Source of the DNA: JAJPXI01 sp051867655
GTDB lineage: Bacteria; Bacillota; Clostridia; Oscillospirales; Oscillospiraceae
Direction: 5' to 3'
DNA length: 6,191 nt
Assembly: GCA_051867655.1 (NCBI GenBank)
Contig: JBJDYV010000096.1
Span: 1 to 6,191, forward strand
In this document: one piece after another, positions 1-6,138 of the stretch
Layout of the letters: each line of letters starts with the position of its first letter
How positions within the stretch are numbered: position 1 is the stretch's first letter
Notes under the pieces: generated by a model
What the model was told of the DNA's origin: nothing
What the model saw: only the letters and a program-made list of their open reading frames with translations
Databases searched by the model: none
Translations under genes and position numbers: made by a program

Positions 1-117
1 GTTTTGAGCAAGGAGACGGCTTTTGGATATGGGGGGATACCTTTTTGTTTTTTTTTATAGGAAAGTAGGGCTTTACAGGGTCTGAAAAATGTAAAAAGTG
101 ACTGAGAAAGGTTCCTC
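1..117. other. Non-coding left edge, no gene seen
   Basis: No convincing coding frame or RNA gene is visible. A T-rich tract lies at 42-58. It could be the tail of a terminator for a gene beyond the left edge, but I could not find a good GC-rich stem just before it. A 6-bp inverted repeat (TTTACA at 72-77, TGTAAA at 90-95) lies about 25 bases upstream of the -35 box of the next gene. It could be an upstream operator half-site pair, but this is weak. Confidence 0.5.
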
Positions 118-147
118 TTGCAAAATGGGGAAGAAATCAAGTATAAT
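118..147 (+). promoter_or_regulatory. Sigma-A type promoter for the response regulator
   Basis: A -35 box TTGCAA (118-123) and a perfect -10 box TATAAT (142-147) are separated by 18 bases. Transcription would begin near 154 and leave a leader of about 50 bases before the GTG start at 205. A promoter at this place also argues against any translation start upstream of it. Confidence 0.8.
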
Positions 148-190
148 ATACATATAACAATTTTGTGTATGAAACAGCTGTGCTTGGAGA

Positions 191-197
191 AAGGAGG
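191..197 (+). promoter_or_regulatory. Ribosome binding site fixing the GTG start at 205
   Basis: The sequence AAGGAGG ends seven bases before GTG at 205-207. The in-frame reading that could extend back to 118 would begin inside the promoter -35 box, so the GTG is the supported start. Confidence 0.85.
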
Positions 198-204
198 TCC
201 CGGT

Positions 205-1776
205 GTGCTGACAGTGCTGATCGCAGATAAAGAGCAGAAGGCCCGGGATACCATCCTGAATCTCATGGACTGGGACAAGCTGGACGCCCAGGTGGTAGGG
301 ACCTGCAGCAGCGGCGTGGAGGCTCTGGAGGCCATCCTGCGCCTGCGGCCCGATGTGGTTTTCACAGAGGTCTGTATGGAGGGAACGGACGGTCTCGACC
401 TGATTCGCCACGCGAAAGAGCATGGGCTGGCCTGCGAATTCGTTATCGTCAGCCGGTTCCGGCGGTTTGAATACGCCCAAAGCGCCATGCGGATGGGCGT
501 GGAGGAGTACCTGACCAAACCGGTGGATGCGGGGGAACTGACCCGGGTGCTGGAAAAGCTGAGCCAGCGTAAGCGGGCCAGGGAGAGCCAGGACGTGGAC
601 GAGAAGATTTTCCGGACCCGCAAGCTGCTGCGCAACTCTTTTATGGAGGCCTTTACAGGGATCGTTCCGCCCAAGGGCTTTTCGTTGGACTCCCTGAACG
701 AAAAATATCATTTCCGGTTTCGGGAGGGCGTCTTTCAGTCGGTCATCCTGATGGTGGACGGTCTGCCGAAGGAAGAGGAGGGCTTTCTGCCCGGCCTGGC
801 AGAGAGCCTGCGGGCCCGGTTTGAACCGGTGTGCTTTGAGATGATCCCCTTTGTCCAGGCCAACCAGCGGCTGACCCTGACCCTGAACTACGCCCCGGGA
901 AGCGGCGTGGAGGAGCGGCTGCCCGAATTACAGGATATCCTGCGGCGGCATCTGCGCAAGCGCGGATACGCCGACAATGGCTTCTGCATCGGCGTGGGCG
1001 TACCGGAACGGAATGTGAGTCTGCTGCGCCATACGCTGGATACCGCTGAGCGGGCGGTCCGCTGCGGAATCCTGCGCGGACGCGGCCAGATGTACTGGTA
1101 CAACAGACTGAAATTTGATGCCATCAAGAGTGACGATGTGCTGACGCCCACTTTAGTGGGCGAGATGCGCAGCAGCGCCGCCATTTTGGATCACGAGACC
1201 TTTGCCTATGCGGTGCACAGCGCCTTTGCTCCCGTCTCGCCCTACAGTGATCCCGCTGTGGTCATTGACATCTGTCATGCCGCCATCGACGCGGTCATGG
1301 ACGCCTGCGTGCAGGCGGGTTACGGCGAGGTCACGGAGGAAGAACACCTGAATATCCTCCACAAGCTGGGGGACGCGACCACGCTGGCGGGGACCATGGC
1401 CGACCTGCTGGAGTGGACCAGCCAGCAGTTTGAGCGCTGTATTCAGGAGCGGCGGAGCAGCCGCCCGGTGCGGGCCGCCAAGGAGTACATCGCCAAGCAT
1501 TATATGAAGACCCTGACGCTGGAGGAGATCTCCAAGCATGTCCACCTGAACGCCTCCTATCTGAGTATCGTGTTCAAGAAGGAGACAGGGCAGAATTTCT
1601 CCGACTATCTGACCAGCTACCGCATCGAGATGGCCAAGAATATGCTGCGGCAGGGCGACATGAGCATCGCCGCCATCAGCGAGGCTGTGGGGTATGCGGA
1701 CAGCAAATATTTCAGCCGGATTTTTACGCGATTGGTGGGGATCAAGCCCTCGGCTTACCGGACCCTGCACGGGTAA
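205..1776 (+). CDS. YesN-like response regulator with degenerate receiver and AraC-type DNA-binding domain
   Basis: This encodes a 523-residue cytoplasmic transcription regulator with the architecture of YesN-type two-component response regulators. Residues 1-120 form a CheY-like receiver domain. Residues about 140-400 form a long linker region; its part near 255-290 (FCIGVGV, then an ALxxG-like helix and MYWYNRL) resembles the GGDEF-derived middle domain seen in many YesN relatives, without a GGDEF motif. Residues about 420-523 form an AraC/XylS double helix-turn-helix ending in the family signature GYADSKYFSRIFTRLVGIKP. The receiver is unusual: the usual acidic pair is Asp8-Lys9 instead of Asp-Asp, and the expected phospho-acceptor aspartate is Glu55 (GAG at 367-369), although Ser83 and Lys105 are kept. 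Phosphorylation at the normal site is therefore unlikely. No histidine kinase is adjacent, so it is an orphan. Relatives often control sugar uptake or metabolism, but the target here is unknown. The family call is firm; ligand and regulon are not known. Confidence 0.9.
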   Translation: MLTVLIADKEQKARDTILNLMDWDKLDAQVVGTCSSGVEALEAILRLRPDVVFTEVCMEGTDGLDLIRHAKEHGLACEFVIVSRFRRFEYAQSAMRMGVEEYLTKPVDAGELTRVLEKLSQRKRARESQDVDEKIFRTRKLLRNSFMEAFTGIVPPKGFSLDSLNEKYHFRFREGVFQSVILMVDGLPKEEEGFLPGLAESLRARFEPVCFEMIPFVQANQRLTLTLNYAPGSGVEERLPELQDILRRHLRKRGYADNGFCIGVGVPERNVSLLRHTLDTAERAVRCGILRGRGQMYWYNRLKFDAIKSDDVLTPTLVGEMRSSAAILDHETFAYAVHSAFAPVSPYSDPAVVIDICHAAIDAVMDACVQAGYGEVTEEEHLNILHKLGDATTLAGTMADLLEWTSQQFERCIQERRSSRPVRAAKEYIAKHYMKTLTLEEISKHVHLNASYLSIVFKKETGQNFSDYLTSYRIEMAKNMLRQGDMSIAAISEAVGYADSKYFSRIFTRLVGIKPSAYRTLHG

Positions 1777-1789
1777 CATACATAGACAT

Positions 1790-1825
1790 AAATACCGCCG
1801 CGGACAAGCGTCCGCGGCGGTATTT
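1790..1825. terminator. Perfect 15-bp hairpin, likely shared terminator between convergent genes
   Basis: The arms 1790-1804 and 1811-1825 are perfectly complementary around a six-base loop (CAAGCG). The stem is GC-rich in the middle with AAATA/TATTT at the base. It begins 13 bases after the response regulator stop. The U-run is short on both strands (TATTT on +, TATTTAT on -), so it is a moderate terminator. It may also serve transcripts arriving from the - strand ATPase gene. Confidence 0.7.
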
Positions 1826-2000
1826 CAGTTTGTCGAAAAACCTTTCGTCAGACCGAAGAAAGGGAGGACTCAAGCAGGGGAGCTCGAGGGGGCAGAGCCC
1901 GCCTCGAATGAGATCAAATCCCCCGCAAGCCTTGCAGATCAAGGCTTGCGGCGAGCAAAGTGAGGACTTTTCTGCCGTTGCACGGCAAAAAAGTAACGGG
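1826..2000. repeat. Hairpin-rich intergenic element, candidate dispersed repeat
   Basis: This stretch between two convergent genes has no credible gene but has several inverted repeats in a row. There is a small 5-bp stem (1834-1838 with 1843-1847), an imperfect stem with outer arms TCGAGG/CCTCGA (1884-1907), a perfect 12-bp stem CCGCAAGCCTTG/CAAGGCTTGCGG with a five-base loop (1923-1951), and a stem built on TGCCGT/ACGGCA with flanking T/A pairs (1967-1993). From memory, similar text recurs between genes in Oscillospiraceae genomes and is sometimes mis-called as small hypothetical proteins; this was not checked. It could be a non-autonomous repeat or a compound transcription end signal. Confidence 0.5.
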
Positions 2001-2009
2001 ATTTTTGCT

Positions 2010-3086
2010 TCAGGCCAGAATTTCCGCGGCCAGATCGTCCGCCTTGCGGTAGACCCGGTCGAAATCCACGTGGGGGTTGTAAAGGGACTCCAGCTCATCG
2101 TGCATGGCCTTGGCCTGCGCCAGGGAGCTCACCGCTTCTTCGGTCAGGGCGGCGGAGACCTTGCGGGAGAAGCGCAGGCGGGCCTTGTTCCGGCGGGCCA
2201 GCTCGGTGTCCACCATGGCGTCGATGTGGATCCTGCGGGCCGGCCGTTTGTTGTAGGGCAGCGCGGGGGAGGCGGAGAGGAAAGCCAGGGACAGGCCGGG
2301 GATCAGCAGGTGCTCCAGCCGGTCGGGGGCCATGGGGGAGGGACAGGCGACCACATCGTGCCCCGCCGCCGCGGCTCCGCTGAGCAGGTGGGTCAGCAGA
2401 AGATGGGCCAGACCATAGCTGTCCTCCAAAATATAGACTCGTTTACATAATATATCGGCTGTATCATAATAGCGCACCAGCCCCTGGTGGGTGACAGCGC
2501 CCAGAAAACGCTGGACGACCTGACCGCTGCCGCTTCCCTCCGTACGCACCTCCCGGCTCAGAATGCCCCGGGTCCGCTTGGCGGCCTTTTCTTCCAAGGC
2601 TTCCGTGGTCAGAATGGCCCGCATATCCTCGGCGATCTCCGCCGCCGCGCCCAGGCAGCGGTAGGCGCGTTTATAGCAGTCCTTGTACCCTGTCATGCAC
2701 CCCATGATCTCGTCCCGGACGCCGTTCAGTCCGATCCTGTCGTAGCATTCTCCTAAGTTTACATAACTCTCAACAACGCCGGGATACACGGGCTCCACGA
2801 TGTGAGGCGCTGTGCCATCGACGATGGCGGTTTTGCGCCCGGGGAGGAGAATGGCATCCAGGGAGTCGGGGTCGCCGGAGCATTGGATGTACTCCACAGT
2901 TTCTCCCTCATCCTCGGCGCGCTGGGCCACCCGGCGCATCAGGGAGGATTTGCCGCAGCCGGGGCCGCCTTTCAGAATGTAGATTGCCCGCGCCTGGGCG
3001 GGGTCGATCAGCTGGTCGTACAGGGAGTAGAAGCCCTGGGGAGAGTTGGCGCCTAAAAAATAGCGAATTGAGACCTTCGCCTGCAT
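2010..3086 (-). CDS. PRK06851-like P-loop ATPase with tandem halves, second P-loop decayed
   Basis: This encodes a 358-residue soluble protein. It carries a clear Walker A motif GGPGCGKS at residues 40-47, just after a beta strand (AIYILK), and a following strand TAIVDG (86-91) that may carry the Walker B-like aspartate. The order of motifs, including PDSLDAILLPG, DGTAPH, the NLGE helix and the C-terminal MHDELESLYNPHVDFDRV, matches what I recall of PRK06851 family proteins, which are Firmicute P-loop proteins of unknown function. The second half (from about residue 217) repeats the first: RVYILEDSYGLAHLLL aligns to AIYILKGGPGCGKSSLM, and PDRLEHLLIPGLSLAFL to PDSLDAILLPGRKTAIV. The repeat lacks the P-loop lysine and glycines, so only the N-terminal site should bind nucleotide. 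The ATG at 3084-3086 is chosen because GGAGGT lies seven bases upstream; a TTG five codons earlier has no such site. The gene stands alone and its cellular role is unknown. Confidence 0.82.
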   Translation of the reverse strand: MQAKVSIRYFLGANSPQGFYSLYDQLIDPAQARAIYILKGGPGCGKSSLMRRVAQRAEDEGETVEYIQCSGDPDSLDAILLPGRKTAIVDGTAPHIVEPVYPGVVESYVNLGECYDRIGLNGVRDEIMGCMTGYKDCYKRAYRCLGAAAEIAEDMRAILTTEALEEKAAKRTRGILSREVRTEGSGSGQVVQRFLGAVTHQGLVRYYDTADILCKRVYILEDSYGLAHLLLTHLLSGAAAAGHDVVACPSPMAPDRLEHLLIPGLSLAFLSASPALPYNKRPARRIHIDAMVDTELARRNKARLRFSRKVSAALTEEAVSSLAQAKAMHDELESLYNPHVDFDRVYRKADDLAAEILA

Positions 3087-3093
3087 AAAACTG

Positions 3094-3099
3094 ACCTCC
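3094..3099 (-). promoter_or_regulatory. Ribosome binding site fixing the ATG start at 3086
   Basis: On the - strand, GGAGGT lies seven bases before the ATG at 3086-3084. The upstream in-frame TTG (3101-3099) overlaps this site itself, so it cannot be the start. No convincing -35/-10 pair for this gene was found in the divergent spacer. Confidence 0.8.
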
Positions 3100-3173
3100 A
3101 ATGATCAAGATTTCTCAATTTCAAGGTATGCGGAGGGGGTCAGAGGGGTTCGGTACAGAGAAGGAAAAAGAAG

Positions 3174-3203
3174 TTGTACATCGGGTCAAATTCATGGTAT
3201 CAT
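3174..3203 (+). promoter_or_regulatory. Promoter for the S51 peptidase gene
   Basis: A -35 box TTGTAC (3174-3179) and a -10 box TATCAT (3198-3203) are 18 bases apart. The -10 is preceded by TG in the extended -10 position (TGGTATCAT). The start codon at 3227 lies about 17 bases after the likely transcription start, so the leader is very short. A weak ribosome binding site AAGGGG ends at 3218. Confidence 0.65.
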
Positions 3204-3226
3204 GAAAAGAAAAAGGGGTGTCATGA

Positions 3227-3958
3227 ATGACCGTATTCCTGACGAGCAGTCCCACGGGGCCGCTGGATAAAAGCAGAATTGTGGATGGATTTGATCCGAA
3301 AAACCGTCTGATCGAGAACCTGAAAGAGCGCTGGAAGGCGGAGGCCCGGTGCCTGCTGATTTCTGCCGCGCCCGCCGAAGCGGAGTTTGCCGACGGGATG
3401 CGTGATCACATGCGGGAAGCGCTGCGCATCAGCGGTTTTTCCTGCGGCACCTTTGACATTTGGGACGACCGGACCGAAGATTTTTCCCAAGAGGCCCTGT
3501 GCTCCTATGACGTAATTTTCCTGGGTGGCGGCCATGTGCCCACGCAGAACACCTTCTTCCAAAGGATCTCCCTGCGGGAGAAGATCCAAAATTTTGAGGG
3601 CCTGGTCATCGGCATCAGCGCAGGTACCATGAACAGCGCCGATGTGGTGTATGCCCAGCCGGAGTTGGAGGGGGAGGCGACAGACCCCGCTTACCGGCGT
3701 TTTCTCACCGGCCTGGGGTTGACCCGGATCAATGTCCTGCCCCATTATCAGATGATTAAGGACACGGTGCTGGACGGCCAGCGCGTGTTTGAGGATATTA
3801 CCTATGCCGACAGCATGGGCCGGGAGTTCATCGCCCTGGTGGACGGCAGCTATATTCTCTGCGAGAACGGCACAGAGGCGATCTATGGTGAGGCCTACCG
3901 CATCGCCGACGGAGTTTTGGAGCAGATCTGCGCAGAGGATCAGATTTTGCAGATTTAA
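3227..3958 (+). CDS. Peptidase E-like S51 family serine hydrolase
   Basis: This encodes a 243-residue cytoplasmic protein with the class I glutamine amidotransferase-like fold of the S51 family, which includes dipeptidase E (an Asp-X dipeptidase) and cyanophycinase. The nucleophile elbow GISAGTMN places the catalytic serine at residue 131. The GGGHVPTQN loop (100-108) would supply the oxyanion site, and His173 in NVLPHYQ is the likely catalytic histidine. The length is close to that of peptidase E (about 230 residues). The GGHVPTQNxFF form of the loop is, from memory, typical of a Firmicute subgroup whose substrate has not been defined as well as that of the enteric enzyme, so aspartyl dipeptidase activity is only a guess. 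There is no signal peptide. The gene is transcribed alone, divergent from the ATPase gene with about 140 bases between starts, and ends at a strong terminator. Confidence 0.85.
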   Translation: MTVFLTSSPTGPLDKSRIVDGFDPKNRLIENLKERWKAEARCLLISAAPAEAEFADGMRDHMREALRISGFSCGTFDIWDDRTEDFSQEALCSYDVIFLGGGHVPTQNTFFQRISLREKIQNFEGLVIGISAGTMNSADVVYAQPELEGEATDPAYRRFLTGLGLTRINVLPHYQMIKDTVLDGQRVFEDITYADSMGREFIALVDGSYILCENGTEAIYGEAYRIADGVLEQICAEDQILQI

Positions 3959-3974
3959 TCAATTTAAAAGGAAT

Positions 3975-4012
3975 AAAAACAGCGAGCCAGGATTTCCTGA
4001 CTCGCTGTTTTT
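3975..4012. terminator. Bidirectional intrinsic terminator between convergent genes
   Basis: The arms 3975-3991 and 3996-4012 pair over 17 positions with one mismatch (C3987 against A4000) around the loop ATTT. The base of the stem is AAAAA/TTTTT, which gives a U-tract on either strand. It lies 17 bases after the peptidase stop and 29 bases beyond the stop of the - strand membrane protein, so it serves both. Confidence 0.9.
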
Positions 4013-4040
4013 ATAGGATACTTTTTTATGGGGGAGCGCG

Positions 4041-5447
4041 TTACGGGACGATATACCAGTCGCCCCAGGTGATCTCGACGTCGTCGCCGATATATATTTT
4101 GGTACGTAAGACAAAGCCGTCGATCCCCCAAGCGTCTTTAAAGAGCGAGCAGCTTGCAGCCAGGGAACCGTTCTGCACCGCCGGGGCCACCCGCATTGTG
4201 ACGGGCTGTCCGTCCACCAGGGCGGTGGCATCGCCGGCACGGAGAACCACAGTGACTCCCCGGTACACGCAGGTGACATCTCCGGTGACCGGGTCCCAAT
4301 TGCAGGTTCCGCCCAATGTTTCGGTCAGTGCCCGGACAGAAAGGGAAAAGCCGGACGTTTCTGTCAGCCACTCCATAGTAGGAAGAGTGAAGGGGTCCAA
4401 GGCCGGATTATGTTCCAGCTGGATGGACGGCGAGCCGTCCAGAGGGAATTCTACGTCAAAGGCGATGATGGAGACAATGTCTTCCAGATCCTGGACCTCG
4501 ACGAACTCATAGTCGAAGAACTTGCGGCTGCGCGTAATACCGTTGTCGTCTTCATAGCCCACATCATTGCTGGCGAGGGAAGAACGCATCATCTGGCTCT
4601 GGGTGCGGATGGTGCCGTCGGCCATGCGGAAAAAGATGCGGGGCTCGGTTTCATAGCCCATGGTAATGGGTACGTCCGCACACTCGATCTGGCAGGTGAA
4701 GGGGGACAGGGTCACACGTTCTACCGTGAGGGTTCCGGGTACCGGAGTGCTCAAACCCGGGATGCCCACGCCGGAAACGCCCAGTTCCACCGTGACGGAG
4801 GGGGCGGGGGTGACGGGGACTTCCACCGCGTTTTCCATGTACTCTGAACCCACCAGCAGGGCGGAAATGGGCTGGGTCACATGGGCCGTCAGACAAAAGC
4901 GGCGGCTGTTTTCGTCCGGGGCGTCCAGTTCTCTCATTCCGACACAGGTGACTCGTGGGATGTTCTCTTCCGGGGTGGAAGAGTCTGCTTGAGCCTGCTC
5001 CGTGCTGTGGATGCTGAAGGTGTCCATTCCTTCGAAATCATCGGAAAAAAGGAATTCCCGGGTCTCCTCGTTGTTGGCTGTAAAGGTTGCGACGAGATAG
5101 ACCGTGGTCTCATCCGCCATGGCGCTCTCCACCGTCAGGGTGTAATTCTCGTCGCGGACCGAGCGGACGGTGGAGTCCACGTACTCCTGGGCGGGGGCGG
5201 TATCCCCCTGGAAAAAGATCTGGACCATGTCCCAGTTGCTTGTCAACGCCAGGGCGCTGCCGGTGACCGCGATGACCGCGGTGACGGTTCCGATGACAAT
5301 GCGCAGCTTTTGCCTCATATAAATTCTCCTTTTGTTCCGGTCGGCGTCCAGCGCGGCGTTGACACGGGCCTTGACCGCCCGGCTGTCCGCCGCCGGTGGC
5401 GTACCGAAACCGCCCACTGCCCTCCAAAGTTCATCCATGCGCGCCAT
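4041..5447 (-). CDS. Single-pass membrane protein, presumed anti-sigma factor with DUF4179-like and stalk domains
   Basis: This encodes a 468-residue protein. Residues 1-47 are a charged, arginine-rich cytoplasmic segment, residues about 48-68 (LRIVIGTVTAVIAVTGSALAL) are one membrane helix, and about 400 residues lie outside. The region just after the membrane (about 88-115, NYTLTVESAMADETTVYLVATF) looks like the DUF4179 domain of Firmicute anti-sigma-like proteins. The C-terminal part (about 368-446: a TETLGG helix, NWDPVTGDVTCVYRGVTVVLR, ALVDGQPVTM, then a second SLFKDAWGIDG helix) resembles the copper amine oxidase N-terminal (stalk) domain found in clostridial envelope proteins. The gene overlaps the sigma gene by 17 bases, which implies one transcript and coupled translation. 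AAAGGAG (5463-5457) lies nine bases before the chosen ATG at 5447; a second ATG at 5438 is possible. No zinc-binding HxxxCxxC motif is seen. By context it should bind and restrain the sigma factor; this is inferred, and the signal is unknown. Confidence 0.78.
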   Translation of the reverse strand: MARMDELWRAVGGFGTPPAADSRAVKARVNAALDADRNKRRIYMRQKLRIVIGTVTAVIAVTGSALALTSNWDMVQIFFQGDTAPAQEYVDSTVRSVRDENYTLTVESAMADETTVYLVATFTANNEETREFLFSDDFEGMDTFSIHSTEQAQADSSTPEENIPRVTCVGMRELDAPDENSRRFCLTAHVTQPISALLVGSEYMENAVEVPVTPAPSVTVELGVSGVGIPGLSTPVPGTLTVERVTLSPFTCQIECADVPITMGYETEPRIFFRMADGTIRTQSQMMRSSLASNDVGYEDDNGITRSRKFFDYEFVEVQDLEDIVSIIAFDVEFPLDGSPSIQLEHNPALDPFTLPTMEWLTETSGFSLSVRALTETLGGTCNWDPVTGDVTCVYRGVTVVLRAGDATALVDGQPVTMRVAPAVQNGSLAASCSLFKDAWGIDGFVLRTKIYIGDDVEITWGDWYIVP

Positions 5448-6006
5448 CTGCCAACACTCCTTTCTGTAATCGGACTTTCAATTTCTGCCTGGCCCGATAC
5501 AGCCGGGTCTTGGCAGCCGGGACGGACAGGCCTAAGTCTTGGGCGATGTCCTTGAGCTTTTCTTCCTCATAATAGAAGCGGAGGATCAACTCCCGGTCGG
5601 GTGACTCCAGGGCTTCCACCTCCCGGCGGAGGGCGTCGGCGAACATCCGCCGCTCCAGCTCTTCGTCGGGATGGGGACTGCCGCGGGCCTCGGCCTCGAT
5701 CAGGGGAAGGGAGGTGGGGGGAGCTGCCCGGAGCCGGTCAATGGCCTTGTTGCGGGTGACAGCTGCAAGCCAGGATTTGACGCCATGCTCCGATTCCAGC
5801 TTATCCCGGTTGCGCCACAGGGACAGGAAGGCGTCCGAGACGATCTCTTCCACATCTTCCTGCACGGCGGCGGGACCCATAGTCCGCCAGACCACAGCAG
5901 AGAGATAAGGCGTATAGAATTCGATGGCCTGGCTCAGCGCCAGACGGTCTCCCCGCCGCAGCCGCCGGGCCAGCTTTCCTTCATCCAACGTCTCACATCC
6001 CTTCAT
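5431..6006 (-). CDS. ECF-type RNA polymerase sigma factor
   Basis: This encodes a 191-residue sigma-70 family protein of ECF size and layout. Region 2 spans about residues 20-93, including EEIVSDAFLSLWRNRDKL (core binding) and WLAAVTRNKAIDRLR (-10 recognition). A variable linker follows, and region 4 spans about 126-180 with the helix-turn-helix LKDIAQDLGLSVPAAKTRLYRARQ that reads the -35 box. It would direct RNA polymerase to a small set of genes under control of the membrane protein encoded just downstream. The start is uncertain. The ATG at 6006 has no clear ribosome binding site and sits four bases from a palindrome. A TTG at 5988 (giving a protein beginning at residue 7, DEGKLARRLRRGD) has AAGGGA nine bases upstream and better matches the usual N-terminus of such sigmas. 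No firm sigma-A promoter was found. Confidence 0.9.
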   Translation of the reverse strand: MKGCETLDEGKLARRLRRGDRLALSQAIEFYTPYLSAVVWRTMGPAAVQEDVEEIVSDAFLSLWRNRDKLESEHGVKSWLAAVTRNKAIDRLRAAPPTSLPLIEAEARGSPHPDEELERRMFADALRREVEALESPDRELILRFYYEEEKLKDIAQDLGLSVPAAKTRLYRARQKLKVRLQKGVLADGAHG

Positions 6007-6010
6007 TTTT

Positions 6011-6024
6011 CAGAACCGGTTCTG
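6011..6024. promoter_or_regulatory. Perfect 14-bp palindrome in front of the sigma gene, candidate operator
   Basis: CAGAACCGGTTCTG reads the same on both strands and lies four bases before the possible ATG at 6006. A protein bound here would block the leader or early transcription of the sigma/anti-sigma operon. In RNA it could also fold into a small hairpin. Which protein, if any, binds it cannot be seen. Confidence 0.45.
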
Positions 6025-6067
6025 TCCATAAATACGAAAAAGGAGGAAAAAGGTTACACAAAATCAT

Positions 6068-6109
6068 AAAAAAGCGGTGTTCCGTCCATAACCGGAACAC
6101 CGCTTTTTT
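6068..6109. terminator. Strong intrinsic terminator after rplL
   Basis: The arms 6068-6084 and 6093-6109 are perfectly complementary over 17 bp, with an 11-bp GC-rich core (GCGGTGTTCCG) and A6/T6 at the base, around an eight-base loop. It lies 29 bases past the rplL stop on the - strand and is followed there by a run of six T. The symmetry would let it work on both strands, but no + strand gene needs it here. Confidence 0.92.
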
Positions 6110-6138
6110 AAAAACATGTTGTGTGGTTGGGAGTTGAA

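Noticed and set aside
118..204. An N-terminal extension of the response regulator back to 118
   Set aside because: It would start with TTG inside the promoter -35 box and run through the -10 box; GTG at 205 has a strong ribosome binding site and matches receiver-domain N-termini.
1790..1993. A CRISPR array or riboswitch in the repeat-rich spacer
   Set aside because: The inverted repeats differ from each other and are not regularly spaced direct repeats; the spacer lies downstream of both flanking genes, where a riboswitch would have nothing to control.
1742..2098. A possible - strand protein of about 118 residues across the intergenic spacer
   Set aside because: It overlaps the 3' ends of two well-supported genes and runs through the hairpins; it has no domain-like features and is better explained as reading of a repeat element.
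2802..3056. Open frames opposite the ATPase, peptidase and anti-sigma genes
   Set aside because: They are antisense shadows of GC-rich coding sequence, with low-complexity composition, no binding sites and no recognisable domains.
3087..3101. A five-codon longer start (TTG) for the PRK06851-like ATPase
   Set aside because: The TTG overlaps the GGAGGT binding site that serves the ATG at 3086.
6068..6109. Small RNA or attenuator for the sigma operon
   Set aside because: The perfect stem with A/T flanks right after rplL is fully explained as the rplL terminator.
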